64,000 nt of DNA from Clavibacter zhangzhiyongii (GCF_014775655.1 NZ_CP061274.1:806001-870000), one strand, 5' to 3'. Positions 19,244-28,541 are shown, numbered from the stretch's first letter. Made by a program: numbers and translations. The notes: generated from the sequence alone by a model not told the origin.

Positions 19244-20200
19244 TCACGCTCGGCGGAGCTCCCAGTCGCCCACGCGGAGCCGACCGAGCGCCTGCACGGC
19301 GGCCTGCACGGCGGCCGACCCGGATCCGCCGGGCGCGGTGACCACGTGCACCGCGCGCTCGCCGACGTCGGCCACCCTCCGCCGCACGACGCCGCGGGGG
19401 AGGGGCGCGGAGGCCAGCGCGAGGGAGGGGAGCAGCGCCACGCCGAGCCCCGCGTGCACCATGCCGACGGCCGCCGCCGCGTTGTCGGTCTCGAAGGACG
19501 TGCGGGGCGCGAAGCCGCTGCGGGCGCACGCGCTCACCAGGTGCCGGCGGCAGCGGACGCAGCCCGCGATCCACCGATCGTCCGCGAGGTCGCGCAGCGC
19601 GAGCGGGCCGCGGTGGCGGAGCGCGCGGTCCTCCGGGAGCACCGCCCACAGCGTCTCCCGCCAGAGCGGCCGCGCCTCGAGGCCGTCGAGGGCGCGGGCG
19701 GCGGGATCGTCGGGGTCGTCCGGGTAGGAGAAGGTCACCGCGACGTCGGCCTCGCGCGCACGGACGGCCGCCACCGCCTCGGGCGGCTCGGCCTCCAGGT
19801 AGCCGAAGGACAGGCCCGGGTGCGCGGACGCGAGCCCGCCGAGGAGGCGCGGCACGACGGTGGACGACGCGGAGGGGAACGCCGCGAGCCGCACGGAGCC
19901 CGCGCGGAGGCCGCGCAGGTCGTCGAGCTCGTCGGCGGCCGCGTCGATCGCGTGCACGACCGTCTCCGCGTGCCGGGCGAGCACGCGGCCGGCCTCGGTG
20001 AGCACCACGCCGCGGCCCGCGCGCGCCGTGACGGGCGCGCCGATGCGGGATTCCAAGCGGCGGAGCGTCTGCGAGAGGGCGGGCTGGCTCACGCCGAGCG
20101 AGGCCGCGGCGGCGGTGATCGACCCGCGGACGGCGAGGGCGTGCACGGCGGCGAGCGCGGCCGAGTCGAGGTCGCGGGCCGTGCCCCGTGCATCCGTCAT
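19244..20200 (-). CDS. LysR family transcriptional regulator
   Basis: A 318-residue LysR regulator. The winged helix-turn-helix is ALAVRGSITAAAASLGVSQPALSQTLRRLE (residues 20-50 approx.), followed by the two-lobed effector domain. The effector domain carries a CVRC motif plus a third nearby Cys, a pattern seen in one subgroup of actinobacterial LysR proteins and possibly redox-sensitive. It is divergent from a PLP enzyme gene and a Bcr/CflA exporter, with a LysR-type box between them; those two genes are its likely targets. Confidence 0.9.
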   Translation of the reverse strand: MTDARGTARDLDSAALAAVHALAVRGSITAAAASLGVSQPALSQTLRRLESRIGAPVTARAGRGVVLTEAGRVLARHAETVVHAIDAAADELDDLRGLRAGSVRLAAFPSASSTVVPRLLGGLASAHPGLSFGYLEAEPPEAVAAVRAREADVAVTFSYPDDPDDPAARALDGLEARPLWRETLWAVLPEDRALRHRGPLALRDLADDRWIAGCVRCRRHLVSACARSGFAPRTSFETDNAAAAVGMVHAGLGVALLPSLALASAPLPRGVVRRRVADVGERAVHVVTAPGGSGSAAVQAAVQALGRLRVGDWELRRA

Positions 20201-20207
20201 GTGCGGA

Positions 20208-20226
20208 GCATAACGTGCGCTTATGC
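20208..20226. promoter_or_regulatory. LysR-type operator in divergent promoter
   Basis: GCATAA-CGTGCGC-TTATGC: perfect 6-bp arms separated by 7 nt, containing the T-N11-A core of LysR boxes. It lies 8 nt upstream of the LysR start codon and 56 nt upstream of the PLP-enzyme gene, as expected for autoregulation plus activation of the divergent gene. Confidence 0.7.
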
Positions 20227-20281
20227 GTCACATGCCGGCCGCGGGCTTGATCGACGGAGGCGGGCTCGACACGCTGGGGGC

Positions 20282-21349
20282 ATGACCGCGACCGACGCCC
20301 CCGCCCCGCTGCCCGCGGACCACCGCGACCTGTTCGAGGCCGGCCCCGGCTACCTCTCCGCCTGCACCATGGGCCTGCCGACGCGCGAGACGGTGGCGCG
20401 CCTGCGGGACGACCTGACGACGTGGTCGGCCGGCGGATCCACGGCCCACGGCTACGGCGGGATCGTCGAGGGGGTGCGCGCGTCGTACGCGGGGCTCGTC
20501 GGCGTGCCCGTCGGATCCGTCGCCATCGGCTCGCAGACCGCCTCCTTCGTGAGCGTGCTCGCCGCCGCCGTGCCCGCGGGCGCCGAGGTGCTGTGCGTCG
20601 CGGGCGACTTCAGCTCGCTCACCTACCCCTTCGTCGTGGCGGAGGCGCGGGGCGTCGTCGTGCGGCACGTGCCGCTGGAGGAGCTCGCCGCGGAGATCGG
20701 GCCGCGCACGCACCTCGTGGCGTTCTCGCTCGTCCAGTCGGCGGACGGCCGGGTGGCGGACGTCGCGGCCGTCCGGGAGGCCGCACGGATCCACGGGGCC
20801 TTCACCCTCTGCGACACCACGCAGGCCGCGGGCGCGATGCCCGTGGACGCGAGCCTGTTCGACGCCACCGCCTGCCACGCCTACAAGTGGCTCTGCGCGC
20901 CCCGGGGCGCCGCGTTCCTCACGCTGTCCGACCGCTACCGCGCGACCCTCGTGCCCGTGCAGGCCAACTGGTACGCCGGCGCCGACGTGTGGGCCTCCTG
21001 CTACGGCCCCGCGATGGCGCTCGCCGAGGATGCCCGCGCCTTCGACCTGTCGCCCGCGTTCGGCGCGTGGGTGGGCGCGGCGCCCGCGATCGCGCTCTTC
21101 GCCCGGCTCGACCTCGACGCCGTGCACCGCCGGAACGCGGAGCTCGGCGACCTCGTGAGCCGGGGCCTCGGCATCGAGCCGCGCGGGCAGGCGATCGTCA
21201 CCTGGCCGGACGCCGACGGCACCGACCTCGCCGCGCTCGGGGCGGCCGGGATCGTCGCGTCGGGCCGCGCCGGCCGCGCCCGCATCGCGTTCCACCTCTG
21301 GAACGACGAGGACGACGTCGAGCGCGTCGTGGCGGCGCTGCGGCGCTGA
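20282..21349 (+). CDS. class V aminotransferase-fold PLP enzyme
   Basis: A 355-residue PLP enzyme of fold type I, class V (kynureninase / isopenicillin epimerase / cysteine desulfurase relatives). The PLP lysine lies in ACHAYKWLCAPRGAAFL, and FTLCDTTQAAGAMPVD is the cofactor-binding aspartate region. The exact reaction is not determinable; the SYLSA-type N-terminus (GYLSACTMGLPT) suggests a small-molecule lyase or epimerase. Regulated, I infer, by the divergent LysR. A Bcr/CflA exporter follows 132 nt downstream. Confidence 0.85.
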   Translation: MTATDAPAPLPADHRDLFEAGPGYLSACTMGLPTRETVARLRDDLTTWSAGGSTAHGYGGIVEGVRASYAGLVGVPVGSVAIGSQTASFVSVLAAAVPAGAEVLCVAGDFSSLTYPFVVAEARGVVVRHVPLEELAAEIGPRTHLVAFSLVQSADGRVADVAAVREAARIHGAFTLCDTTQAAGAMPVDASLFDATACHAYKWLCAPRGAAFLTLSDRYRATLVPVQANWYAGADVWASCYGPAMALAEDARAFDLSPAFGAWVGAAPAIALFARLDLDAVHRRNAELGDLVSRGLGIEPRGQAIVTWPDADGTDLAALGAAGIVASGRAGRARIAFHLWNDEDDVERVVAALRR

Positions 21350-21481
21350 CGGATCCGCGGAACGCAATTCTTCGAGCTGGGAATACGCCGGGCGCGCACC
21401 AGTTGGACATCGAGTCGGTCCACGCCGGCCGCCCCCGTCCCGCGGCGCCCCGCGCCCCCGCGAATCCCGAAGGAACGCTCC

Positions 21482-22717
21482 GTGTCGTCTGCCGTCCTCC
21501 ACCCCGGCGACGCGCTCTCCCGCCGGGAGCGCATCGTCTACATCATCGTGCTGGGTGCCCTCGTCGGCCTCGGGCCCTTCACGATCGACCTCTACCTGCC
21601 GGCCTTCCCGGTGCTCAAGGACGAGTTCGGCGTCTCGGACGCGGCGATCCAGCTCACCCTCACCGGCACGACCATCGGCTTCGCGCTCGGCCAGCTCGTG
21701 GTGGGGCCGTGGAGCGACCGGGTGGGCCGGCGGCTCCCGCTCATCGTCGCCTCGACCGGCCACATCCTCGCGTCGCTCGGCGCCGCGCTCTCGACGGACG
21801 TCTCGATGCTGCTCGTCTTCCGCGTGCTCCAGGGCGCGGGCGCGGCGGCCGGCGCGGTCGTCGCGATGGCCATGGTGCGCGACCTCTTCGGCGGCCGTCC
21901 GCTGGTGCGGATGCTGTCCCGGCTCGCGCTCGTGACCGGCCTCGCGCCGATCCTCGCGCCCGTGATCGGCTCGCAGCTGCTCCGGATCGTCGACTGGCGC
22001 GGCGTCTTCTACGCGCTCGCCGCGTACGGCATCGCCGTCGTCATCGCCGTGGTCTTCCTCATCGTCGAGACCCTGCCCCGCGAGGACGTCGTCGTCGAGG
22101 AGAAGGGCGCGCTCCTGCGCCGCTACCGCAACGTGCTCAGGGACCGCGTGTTCGTCGGCGTCGCGATCATCGGCGGCATGCAGTTCGCCGGGCTCTTCTC
22201 CTACCTCTCGAGCTCGTCGTTCCTGTTCCAGGACGTGTACGGGTTCGACGCGCAGCAGTTCGGGATCCTGTTCGGCGTCAACTCGCTCGGCATCGTGATC
22301 GGCAACCAGGTGGCCGCGCGCCTGACCCGGTACGTCGGCCCGCAGTGGATCCTCGCGGGCGTCGTCGTCGTGCAGTTCGTCTCGAGCGCCCTCATCGTGC
22401 TGCTCGGCACGTTCACCGACGCCGGGCTCCTCGGCACGCTGATCCCGCTGTTCTTCTTCATCCTCGCCTGCGGCTTCGGCTTCCCCTGCGTGCAGGTGCT
22501 CGGCCTCGTCAACCACGGGCACGAGGCGGGCACGGCGGCGTCGCTGCTCGGTGCCGTGAACTTCGGCCTCGCCGGCGCGATCTCGCCCATCGTGGGCGTG
22601 CTCGGCATCACCTCGGGCGTGCCCATGGCGTCCGTGATGGGCGCGTGCGCGGTCGTCTCCATCCTCGCGATGTGGCTCATCGTCCAGCCGCGGACGGTGC
22701 CGGCGCTCTCCAACTGA
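21482..22717 (+). CDS. Bcr/CflA family MFS drug efflux transporter
   Basis: A 411-residue major facilitator with about 12 helices. Helix 1 region GLGPFTIDLYLPAFPVL and motif A GPWSDRVGRRLPLI are the Bcr/CflA signatures; the helix 5 region ALVTGLAPILAPVIGSQL is the antiporter motif C of drug/proton antiporters. GTG start with AAGGAA upstream. With the LysR and PLP enzyme it looks like a small regulated detoxification or export unit. The substrate is unknown. Confidence 0.92.
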   Translation: MSSAVLHPGDALSRRERIVYIIVLGALVGLGPFTIDLYLPAFPVLKDEFGVSDAAIQLTLTGTTIGFALGQLVVGPWSDRVGRRLPLIVASTGHILASLGAALSTDVSMLLVFRVLQGAGAAAGAVVAMAMVRDLFGGRPLVRMLSRLALVTGLAPILAPVIGSQLLRIVDWRGVFYALAAYGIAVVIAVVFLIVETLPREDVVVEEKGALLRRYRNVLRDRVFVGVAIIGGMQFAGLFSYLSSSSFLFQDVYGFDAQQFGILFGVNSLGIVIGNQVAARLTRYVGPQWILAGVVVVQFVSSALIVLLGTFTDAGLLGTLIPLFFFILACGFGFPCVQVLGLVNHGHEAGTAASLLGAVNFGLAGAISPIVGVLGITSGVPMASVMGACAVVSILAMWLIVQPRTVPALSN

Positions 22718-22757
22718 CGCCCGCGGATCCCGGCGGACGGCTGGGTAGGGTGAGGCC

Positions 22758-23837
22758 ATGAGCCCCGCCCGCGACCCGGCCCGCCTCCGGGGGGTCGACG
22801 CCGCGCGCGGGCTCGCGGTCCTCGGGATGATGGCGGCGCACGTCGCCGTGCCGCGCGTCCTCGCGCTGGACGACCCGGCGTCGTGGCTCGCCATCACGGA
22901 CGGGCGCTCGTCCATCCTGTTCGCGACGCTCGCCGGCGTGTCCATCGCCCTGATGTCGGGGCGCGACCGGCCGGTGGAGGGGAGCGACCTCGCGCGGGCG
23001 CGGCTGCGGATCCTCGTGCGCGCCGCGTGCCTGTTCCTCGTCGGCGGGCTCCTCGCCTCCCTCGAGACGTACGTCGCGGTGATCCTCGAGGTCTATGCCG
23101 TGCTCTTCGTGCTCGTGCTGCCGCTGCTGCGCTGGCGCGCGTCCCGCCTGCTCGCGCTCGCCGCGGTCGCCGCCGTCGTGCTGCCGGTCGCGACCACCGC
23201 GCTCACCATCCACTTCGACGCGTCGCTCATGCGGCCGGATCCGCTCGTGATCCTCGTCGTCACCGGCCACTACCCGGCGCTCACCTGGGTGGTGTTCGCC
23301 GTCGCGGGCCTCGGGATCGGGCGGCTCGCGCTCGGGTCGGCGCGCGTGCAGCTGCTGCTCGTCACCGTGGGCGCGGGCCTCGCGGTGCTCGCGTACGGCG
23401 GCTCCGCGCTCGTGGTGCAGGCCGTGAAGGCGCCGCCGCCCGGGTGGGAGTACATCCTCTCCACGACGCCGCACGAGGGGTCGCCGTTCGAGGTCGTGGG
23501 ATCCGGCGGGTTCGCGATCGCCGTCCTCGGCCTGTGCCTGCGCGTCGCCGCGCTCCTGCCCGCGGTGCTCGTGCCGCTCGAGGCGGTGGGGCAGCTCGCG
23601 CTCACGGTGTACGTGGTGCACATCGTCGTGATCGACCTCGTCGCGCCCGAGGGCGAGCTCATCGCGGACGACGGGGCGTACCTCGCGTTCGCGCTCGTGA
23701 CGGTCGTGCTGTGCCTGCTCTGGACGCGGATCCTCGGGCGCGGGCCGCTCGAGCGCGCGCTGACCGCGATCGCGGGACGGACCGCAGGGCCGTCGCCGCG
23801 GGACGCCGCTACGCGCGAGCGCGCGGGCGTCCGCTAG
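22758..23837 (+). CDS. HGSNAT/DUF418-like multi-pass membrane protein
   Basis: A 359-residue membrane protein with about 8-10 helices. The N-terminus RLRGVDAARGLAVLGMMAAHVA matches the heparan-alpha-glucosaminide N-acetyltransferase catalytic-domain family (DUF1624) and the related DUF418 group; ALTVYVVHIVVIDL near the C-terminus fits too. Family members may transfer acyl groups across the membrane. A TAGGGT box ends 6 nt before the ATG, so the mRNA is probably leaderless. Its stop shares a CTAG with the convergent kinase gene. Confidence 0.82.
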   Translation: MSPARDPARLRGVDAARGLAVLGMMAAHVAVPRVLALDDPASWLAITDGRSSILFATLAGVSIALMSGRDRPVEGSDLARARLRILVRAACLFLVGGLLASLETYVAVILEVYAVLFVLVLPLLRWRASRLLALAAVAAVVLPVATTALTIHFDASLMRPDPLVILVVTGHYPALTWVVFAVAGLGIGRLALGSARVQLLLVTVGAGLAVLAYGGSALVVQAVKAPPPGWEYILSTTPHEGSPFEVVGSGGFAIAVLGLCLRVAALLPAVLVPLEAVGQLALTVYVVHIVVIDLVAPEGELIADDGAYLAFALVTVVLCLLWTRILGRGPLERALTAIAGRTAGPSPRDAATRERAGVR

Positions 23838-24703
23838 AGCGGGCGGGCGGATCCCGGGCGGGCGTCGCGCGCCACGCCGCCCAGCCGCAGCATCGCGGCC
23901 ACGCGGGTCGCGCGCGTGGGCTCGTCGACGTCCCATGCCGCCGAGAGCGCGCACCACGCCTCGGCCCAGGCGAGGACGGCGTCGAGGTCGGCGCCGGTCT
24001 CCTCGGCGATGACGCGCGCGCGGCGGGCGAGGCGCCCGGGGCGGAGGGCGTTCGTCGGCGTCGGGTTGGCGAGGACGTTCGCCGTGTCGAAGGCCGGATG
24101 ACCGACGAGGCCCTTGGGGTCGATCGCGCGCCAGTCGTCCTCGCCGTCGAAGCGCAGGACGTTGCCGTGGTGGACGTCCCCGTGCAGGACCGCGACCGGC
24201 CCCGGCGTCGCGAGGAGCTCGCGGGCGACGGCGGCCCCGCGGGCGAGGCCGCGGGGGAGAGGGCGGTCGGGATCCACGAGCGCCCGGAACCACGTGCCGA
24301 GCGGGACGGCCTCGGCCGTCACACGCGCGTCGACCGGGACGCGGTGCAGCCGTGACGCCGAGCGGGCGAGGATCCGCGTGGCCGCGTCATCGCGTGCGTC
24401 CGCGTCCGGGACCTCCGCCGCCGCCTCGCGGGCCAGGATCCCCGGATCGTCCGCGCGCGCGAGGAGCAGGGCGCCGTCCGCGTCCGAGGCGAGCACGGGT
24501 GCGGCGCCGCGCCCGTCCCACGCGGCCATCAGTCGTCCGCCGCGCCGCTCCTCCTCCACGAGCGGGACCTTGAGGACCAGGCGCGCGCCGTCCCGCCGGA
24601 CCGGCGCGAGCGCGCTGCTGGCCGTGCGCCGAGGCGGGCCGTCCGGCTGCAGCCCCCAGCGCCCCAGGTACGGCGCGAGCGCACCGTCGGCCGCCGCGCT
24701 CAG
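23834..24703 (-). CDS. streptomycin/hydroxyurea kinase-like aminoglycoside phosphotransferase (APH_6_hur)
   Basis: A protein of about 289 residues with a kinase core: VAVLHGDVHHGNVLRF (catalytic HGD loop) and AIDPKGLVGHPAFDTANVL (metal-binding D), the pattern of APH(6)/hydroxyurea phosphotransferases. Whether it confers resistance or acts on another small molecule is unknown. No ATG or GTG occurs near the expected N-terminus; CTG at 24703 overlaps the upstream stop as CTGA and gives a normal length, so I propose a CTG start. The stop overlaps tail-to-tail with the convergent membrane gene. Confidence 0.8.
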   Translation of the reverse strand: MSAAADGALAPYLGRWGLQPDGPPRRTASSALAPVRRDGARLVLKVPLVEEERRGGRLMAAWDGRGAAPVLASDADGALLLARADDPGILAREAAAEVPDADARDDAATRILARSASRLHRVPVDARVTAEAVPLGTWFRALVDPDRPLPRGLARGAAVARELLATPGPVAVLHGDVHHGNVLRFDGEDDWRAIDPKGLVGHPAFDTANVLANPTPTNALRPGRLARRARVIAEETGADLDAVLAWAEAWCALSAAWDVDEPTRATRVAAMLRLGGVARDARPGSARPL

Positions 24704-25344
24704 AGCCGCACCGCCAGCGGCACGCCCGAGAGCGCCATGATGCCGATGATCGCGCCGATCACGCCGACCCCGAGGAGCACGATCACCGCGGCGAGCGACA
24801 GGAGCGAGCGCTCGTACCAGGGCAGAACGCCGGGGCGCGCGTCGCGGAGCTGCGCCATCGTCACCATGCGCGTCTGCTCGGTGAGGGGACGGTCGAGGTC
24901 CTCGGCGAGGGACCGCATGGTCCACAGGTCGTAGACGTGGCCGCTCAGCCGGAGGAGCAGCCGGCCGTCGGCGTCGAGGACGAAGAGGCGCGGCTGCGTG
25001 TCGAGCGTGAGGCCCTGGTACACGTGCACCACCAGGAGCGCGTGCACGGCGCTCCCCGGCACGCGGCGGTGCCGGCCGAGGAAGCGCGACTCGACGTCGC
25101 CGGTGGCGGTGGAGATCCGCACGTACGAGGTCAGGTAGAGGACGGCCAGCACGAGGCCGACCAGCACGACCGCGCCCATGCCGAGGAGCACGGCCGCGGC
25201 GTTGCCCGTGGGGACGGCGAGCACGAGCAGGGCGGCCCCGAGCGGGACGACGAGGGCCAGGGTCGCGAGCGCGAGCTGGTGCAGGAGGGCCGGGCGGGGG
25301 CGGATGAGGGTGGTCGCGCCGTCGTCCCCGTGGTCGTGGTGCAC
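24700..25344 (-). CDS. uncharacterised membrane protein
   Basis: A 214-residue protein with two N-terminal helices (about residues 22-75), a soluble beta-rich central region (YVRISTATGDVESRFLG ... LFVLDADGRLLLRLSGHVYD, reminiscent of a bacterial PH-like fold) and one or two C-terminal helices (LLSLAAVIVLLGVGVIG). GTG start with GGAGG 4 nt upstream. Translationally coupled to the downstream kinase gene. I do not recognise the family with certainty. Confidence 0.75.
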   Translation of the reverse strand: MHHDHGDDGATTLIRPRPALLHQLALATLALVVPLGAALLVLAVPTGNAAAVLLGMGAVVLVGLVLAVLYLTSYVRISTATGDVESRFLGRHRRVPGSAVHALLVVHVYQGLTLDTQPRLFVLDADGRLLLRLSGHVYDLWTMRSLAEDLDRPLTEQTRMVTMAQLRDARPGVLPWYERSLLSLAAVIVLLGVGVIGAIIGIMALSGVPLAVRL

Positions 25345-25574
25345 GTCGCCTCCGGTCGTCGTCCGACGCCGTCCACGCGCCCTGCGTCGTCCTGCCTCGC
25401 CTCACGGCGCACGGCGTCCGCGGGTACGGGTCGGACGATCGTCCCAGCCTAGGCGCGTGCGGCCGGAGGACGGGTGGGCGCGATGGGGGACACCGGGCCG
25501 ATGGTCGGGGTACAGCCGGCGGGCCTCGCGCGCGGGCGATGGCGGTGCCGAGACCGCGCGGCCCGCCCCGCACG

Positions 25575-25615
25575 ACGAGAGCCCCGCCGGACCGCTGGTC
25601 CGTCGGGGCTCTCGT
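25575..25615 (-). terminator. terminator of tRNA-Ser
   Basis: A 19-bp stem with one mismatch (left ACGAGAGCCCCGCCGGACC, loop GCT) starting 6 nt beyond the tRNA 3' end on the minus strand. The rest of the 276-nt stretch 25345-25620 shows no other feature. Confidence 0.75.
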
Positions 25616-25620
25616 GCATC

Positions 25621-25708
25621 TGGCGGAGGATAGGGGATTCGAACCCCTGAGGGCTTTCACCCAACACGCTTTCCAAGCGTGCGCCATAGGCCACTAGGCG
25701 AATCCTCC
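25621..25708 (-). tRNA. tRNA-Ser (anticodon GGA)
   Basis: An 88-nt tRNA with an encoded CCA end. Acceptor stem GGAGGAT/ATCCTCC, T-arm GGTTCGAATCCC-type loop (GGGGTTCGAATCCCC), a long serine-type variable arm, and the anticodon loop CTTGGAAAG giving GGA, which reads UCC/UCU serine codons. Confidence 0.95.
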
Positions 25709-25754
25709 AGGACGCATGCCGCAGGCGTCAGGAACGCGGCGGCACCCGTCGATA

Positions 25755-28541
25755 CTACCTGCCCGCGAGCAGGCTCGATGCACCCGGGGTCTCCAGGAGC
25801 CCCGCGAGGGCCCGGCGGGAGGGCGCGCCGAGCTTCGCGCGCGCCTGGTAGAGGTGCGACTCGACCGTGCGGACCGACAGGAACAGGCGCCCCGCGATCT
25901 CCCGGTTGCTCAGCCCCTGCGCCGCCAGCACGCCGATCTCCAGCTCCCGCCGGGTCAGCATGCTCACGTCGAGGACGGGGGCCACGGGGGCGGCGGCGGC
26001 CGCGGGCGCGCCCCGGTCGATGCGCCCCTGGATCCGCGCCAGGGCCGCGCGCGCCTGGCCGAGACCGGGCGCGGTGTCGTCGTCGGCCCGCATGCGCACC
26101 AGTTCCTCGCACGCGGTGCGGGCCTGCTGGGGGAGCCCCGCCTCCTCGAGCGTCCGCACGCCCTGCTCGACGAGCGCGGAGTCGCCGGTGCGGGATCCCT
26201 CGACCACCTCGGCCATGCCGTGCAGCGCGGGGACGTCGGTGCGCTCGCGCACCAGGCGGGCGCCGGCGACGAGGCGCGGGTCGGTGGATCCGAGCGTCCA
26301 GGCCCGGAAGAGCATCCCGGCCCGGAGCGCGTGCGCGTCGCCGCTGAGCTCGCCCAGGTCGAGGAGCAGGTCCGCCGCCTCGTCCGGCCGGCCGCGCGAC
26401 GCGAGGATCTCCACCCGCACGCCCTCCGCGAGCATGCGCTGGTAGGGGTAGCGCGGGTCGGCGCGGTGCGCGAGCTCCGCCGCGATCCGCTCGGCCTCGT
26501 CGGTGCGGCCGCGGAGCGCGAGCACGCGGGCGCGCTGCATCCCCACCCAGAGCCGCCACGTGCCGATGTCCGGGCCGATGAGGCGGTCGTCGGCGAGGGC
26601 GAGCTCGGCCTCCGCGCGGTCGAGCCGGCCGAGGTCGAGGGCGACGCCGCCCGCGATGGCGCCGAGCACGGGGATGAACCACTGCGCGTCCTGCGCGACG
26701 GCCGACTCCACCCACGCGTCCAGCTCCCGCTCCAGGTCGGGCAGGTCGAGGCGGCAGAGGCGGCGGGCGAAGGCGCTGGCCGAGAGCATCTCCAGGCGCG
26801 CCTCCTCCAGCAGGAGGTCGTCGTAGGTGCCGCGGCGGTCGGCGCGCCCCGCGACGAGGCCGAGGCCGGCGTCGATGGCGTCGCCGAGCTCCGCGCCGCG
26901 CCCCAGGTGGCCGAGCGCGAGGACGACCGAGCGCTGCGCCCGGAGGCGCACGAGCGCGCTGGTCGACAGGGACGTCGCCTCGCGTGCCGCCACGAGGGCG
27001 TCCTCCCACTCCATCTGCCCGAGGGACATGGCCGACCCGATGACCGCGGCCTGCGCGCGCGTCTCCGCGTCCCCGTCGGATGCCGTGAGGGCCTCGTCCA
27101 GGAGCCGGCGGACGCGGTCGGTCCCGGGCAGGGCGGCGTGGGCGGAGAGCACCTGCCGCTGGAGGACCTCGACGCGCTCGGCGGACGTCGCGATCCGGTC
27201 CCCGAGGGCGTCCAGCACCTCCACCGCGCGGCCGGGGTTGCCCAGCACCGTGAGCGCGCGTGCCGTCTCGCAGGCGGCGTACGCGGCGGATCCGCCGTCG
27301 GCGGCGACCTCCGCGAAGGCGAGGGCGTCGTGGGTCATGCCCACGTCGTTCGCGAGGCGCGCGGCCACGAGGTGCACGGCGGCGAGCGTGTCGGCGCCGA
27401 AGCGCTCGACGGCGTCGCGGCGGTCCTCCTCGCCGAGCGTGCGGGCGATGAGGAGGCTCTCCTTGGGGCTGAGCGGCACGCCGAGCGCGGCCTCCTGCAG
27501 CAGCGACCGCACCACGCGGCGGGTGAGGGCGTCGACGGCGTCGGGATCCGTGCGGGCGAGCGCGGCCTCCGCCTCGAGCAGGTCGGCGCGGAGCACAGCG
27601 TCGCCCTGCCCCTGCGCGCGCACGAGCCCGCGGGCGCCGAGCACCCGCAGGATCGTCTCGCCGAAGAGGCGCGCGGCCCGCTGGTACGGCACGCCGTCGA
27701 GCCGGGCCAGCAGGACGAGCGTGCTGCGCTCGTCGTCGGCGAGCATCGACACGCGCGAGGAGACGAGCTCGAGGATCCGGGCGCGCGGCGCGTGCGCGCT
27801 GGGGAAGGCGTAGCCGCTGCTCGCGCGTCCCGTCACGTCCGTCTCGAGCGCCTCGAAGGTCAGCTCGCGCACGAGGAACGGTCGGCCGGCGCTCCGGCGC
27901 TGGATGTGCACGCGCGTCGCCTGGTCGAGCGCCACCGAGCCGGCGATGGAGTCGATCATCTCGTCGACCTCGGCCGGGCCGAGCGGGGAGAGGTCGAGCC
28001 GCTCCGCGTATCCGGTGCGCCAGAGCCCGAGGATCTCGTGGGCGGCCTGCGCGTGGCGCGCGGTCGCCTCGCCGCCCTCCGCGGCGTCGCGCGTGCGGGG
28101 CTGCCGCGCCTCGCTCCCGCTGTCGTCGATGGTGACGAGCAGGGTGCAGCGCTCGCCGGTGCGGGCGTCGACGAGGGCGGCGCGGAGGTCGTGCGGCATG
28201 AGGTGCGCGTCGTCGATGACGACGACCGGCCGCGAGGCGGGCAGCGGGCGCGGGACGCGGATCCCCGGGCCGTCGCCGAGGACGCGGCGGAGGACGTCGG
28301 CGAGGTCCGGGGTGGACGCGTGGGCGCGGATCACGCTGACGCCGCCGCGGGTGAGGGCGTCGGCGACGCGGCCGGCGACGTGGCTGCGGCCGGAGCCGAC
28401 GCTCCCCGTGACGACGGCGCTGGTGCCGGCGGAGAGCCAGCGCTCGAGGGTCTCCAGGTCGCGGGCGCGGCCCCCGCGTCCGGGCAGGGCCGAGGCCGGC
28501 CGTGTGCTCGCCCGGCTGTAGGTGCGCGTCATCTGCTTCAT
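25755..28541 (-). CDS. large LuxR-family ATPase regulator (LAL type) with altered P-loop
   Basis: A 928-residue regulator: an N-terminal AAA-like ATPase (P-loop region GSVGSGRSH at residues 46-54; Walker B PVVVIDDAH), a long helical repeat middle and a C-terminal LuxR helix-turn-helix (MLTRRELEIGVLAAQGLSNREIAGRLFLSVRTVESHL without break in conserved positions). The invariant Walker A lysine is Arg here (GSVGSGRS), which should weaken ATP hydrolysis. ATG at 28541 chosen; a second ATG three codons later is possible. No obvious target next to it; an inverted repeat lies about 115 nt upstream. Confidence 0.88.
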   Translation of the reverse strand: MKQMTRTYSRASTRPASALPGRGGRARDLETLERWLSAGTSAVVTGSVGSGRSHVAGRVADALTRGGVSVIRAHASTPDLADVLRRVLGDGPGIRVPRPLPASRPVVVIDDAHLMPHDLRAALVDARTGERCTLLVTIDDSGSEARQPRTRDAAEGGEATARHAQAAHEILGLWRTGYAERLDLSPLGPAEVDEMIDSIAGSVALDQATRVHIQRRSAGRPFLVRELTFEALETDVTGRASSGYAFPSAHAPRARILELVSSRVSMLADDERSTLVLLARLDGVPYQRAARLFGETILRVLGARGLVRAQGQGDAVLRADLLEAEAALARTDPDAVDALTRRVVRSLLQEAALGVPLSPKESLLIARTLGEEDRRDAVERFGADTLAAVHLVAARLANDVGMTHDALAFAEVAADGGSAAYAACETARALTVLGNPGRAVEVLDALGDRIATSAERVEVLQRQVLSAHAALPGTDRVRRLLDEALTASDGDAETRAQAAVIGSAMSLGQMEWEDALVAAREATSLSTSALVRLRAQRSVVLALGHLGRGAELGDAIDAGLGLVAGRADRRGTYDDLLLEEARLEMLSASAFARRLCRLDLPDLERELDAWVESAVAQDAQWFIPVLGAIAGGVALDLGRLDRAEAELALADDRLIGPDIGTWRLWVGMQRARVLALRGRTDEAERIAAELAHRADPRYPYQRMLAEGVRVEILASRGRPDEAADLLLDLGELSGDAHALRAGMLFRAWTLGSTDPRLVAGARLVRERTDVPALHGMAEVVEGSRTGDSALVEQGVRTLEEAGLPQQARTACEELVRMRADDDTAPGLGQARAALARIQGRIDRGAPAAAAAPVAPVLDVSMLTRRELEIGVLAAQGLSNREIAGRLFLSVRTVESHLYQARAKLGAPSRRALAGLLETPGASSLLAGR

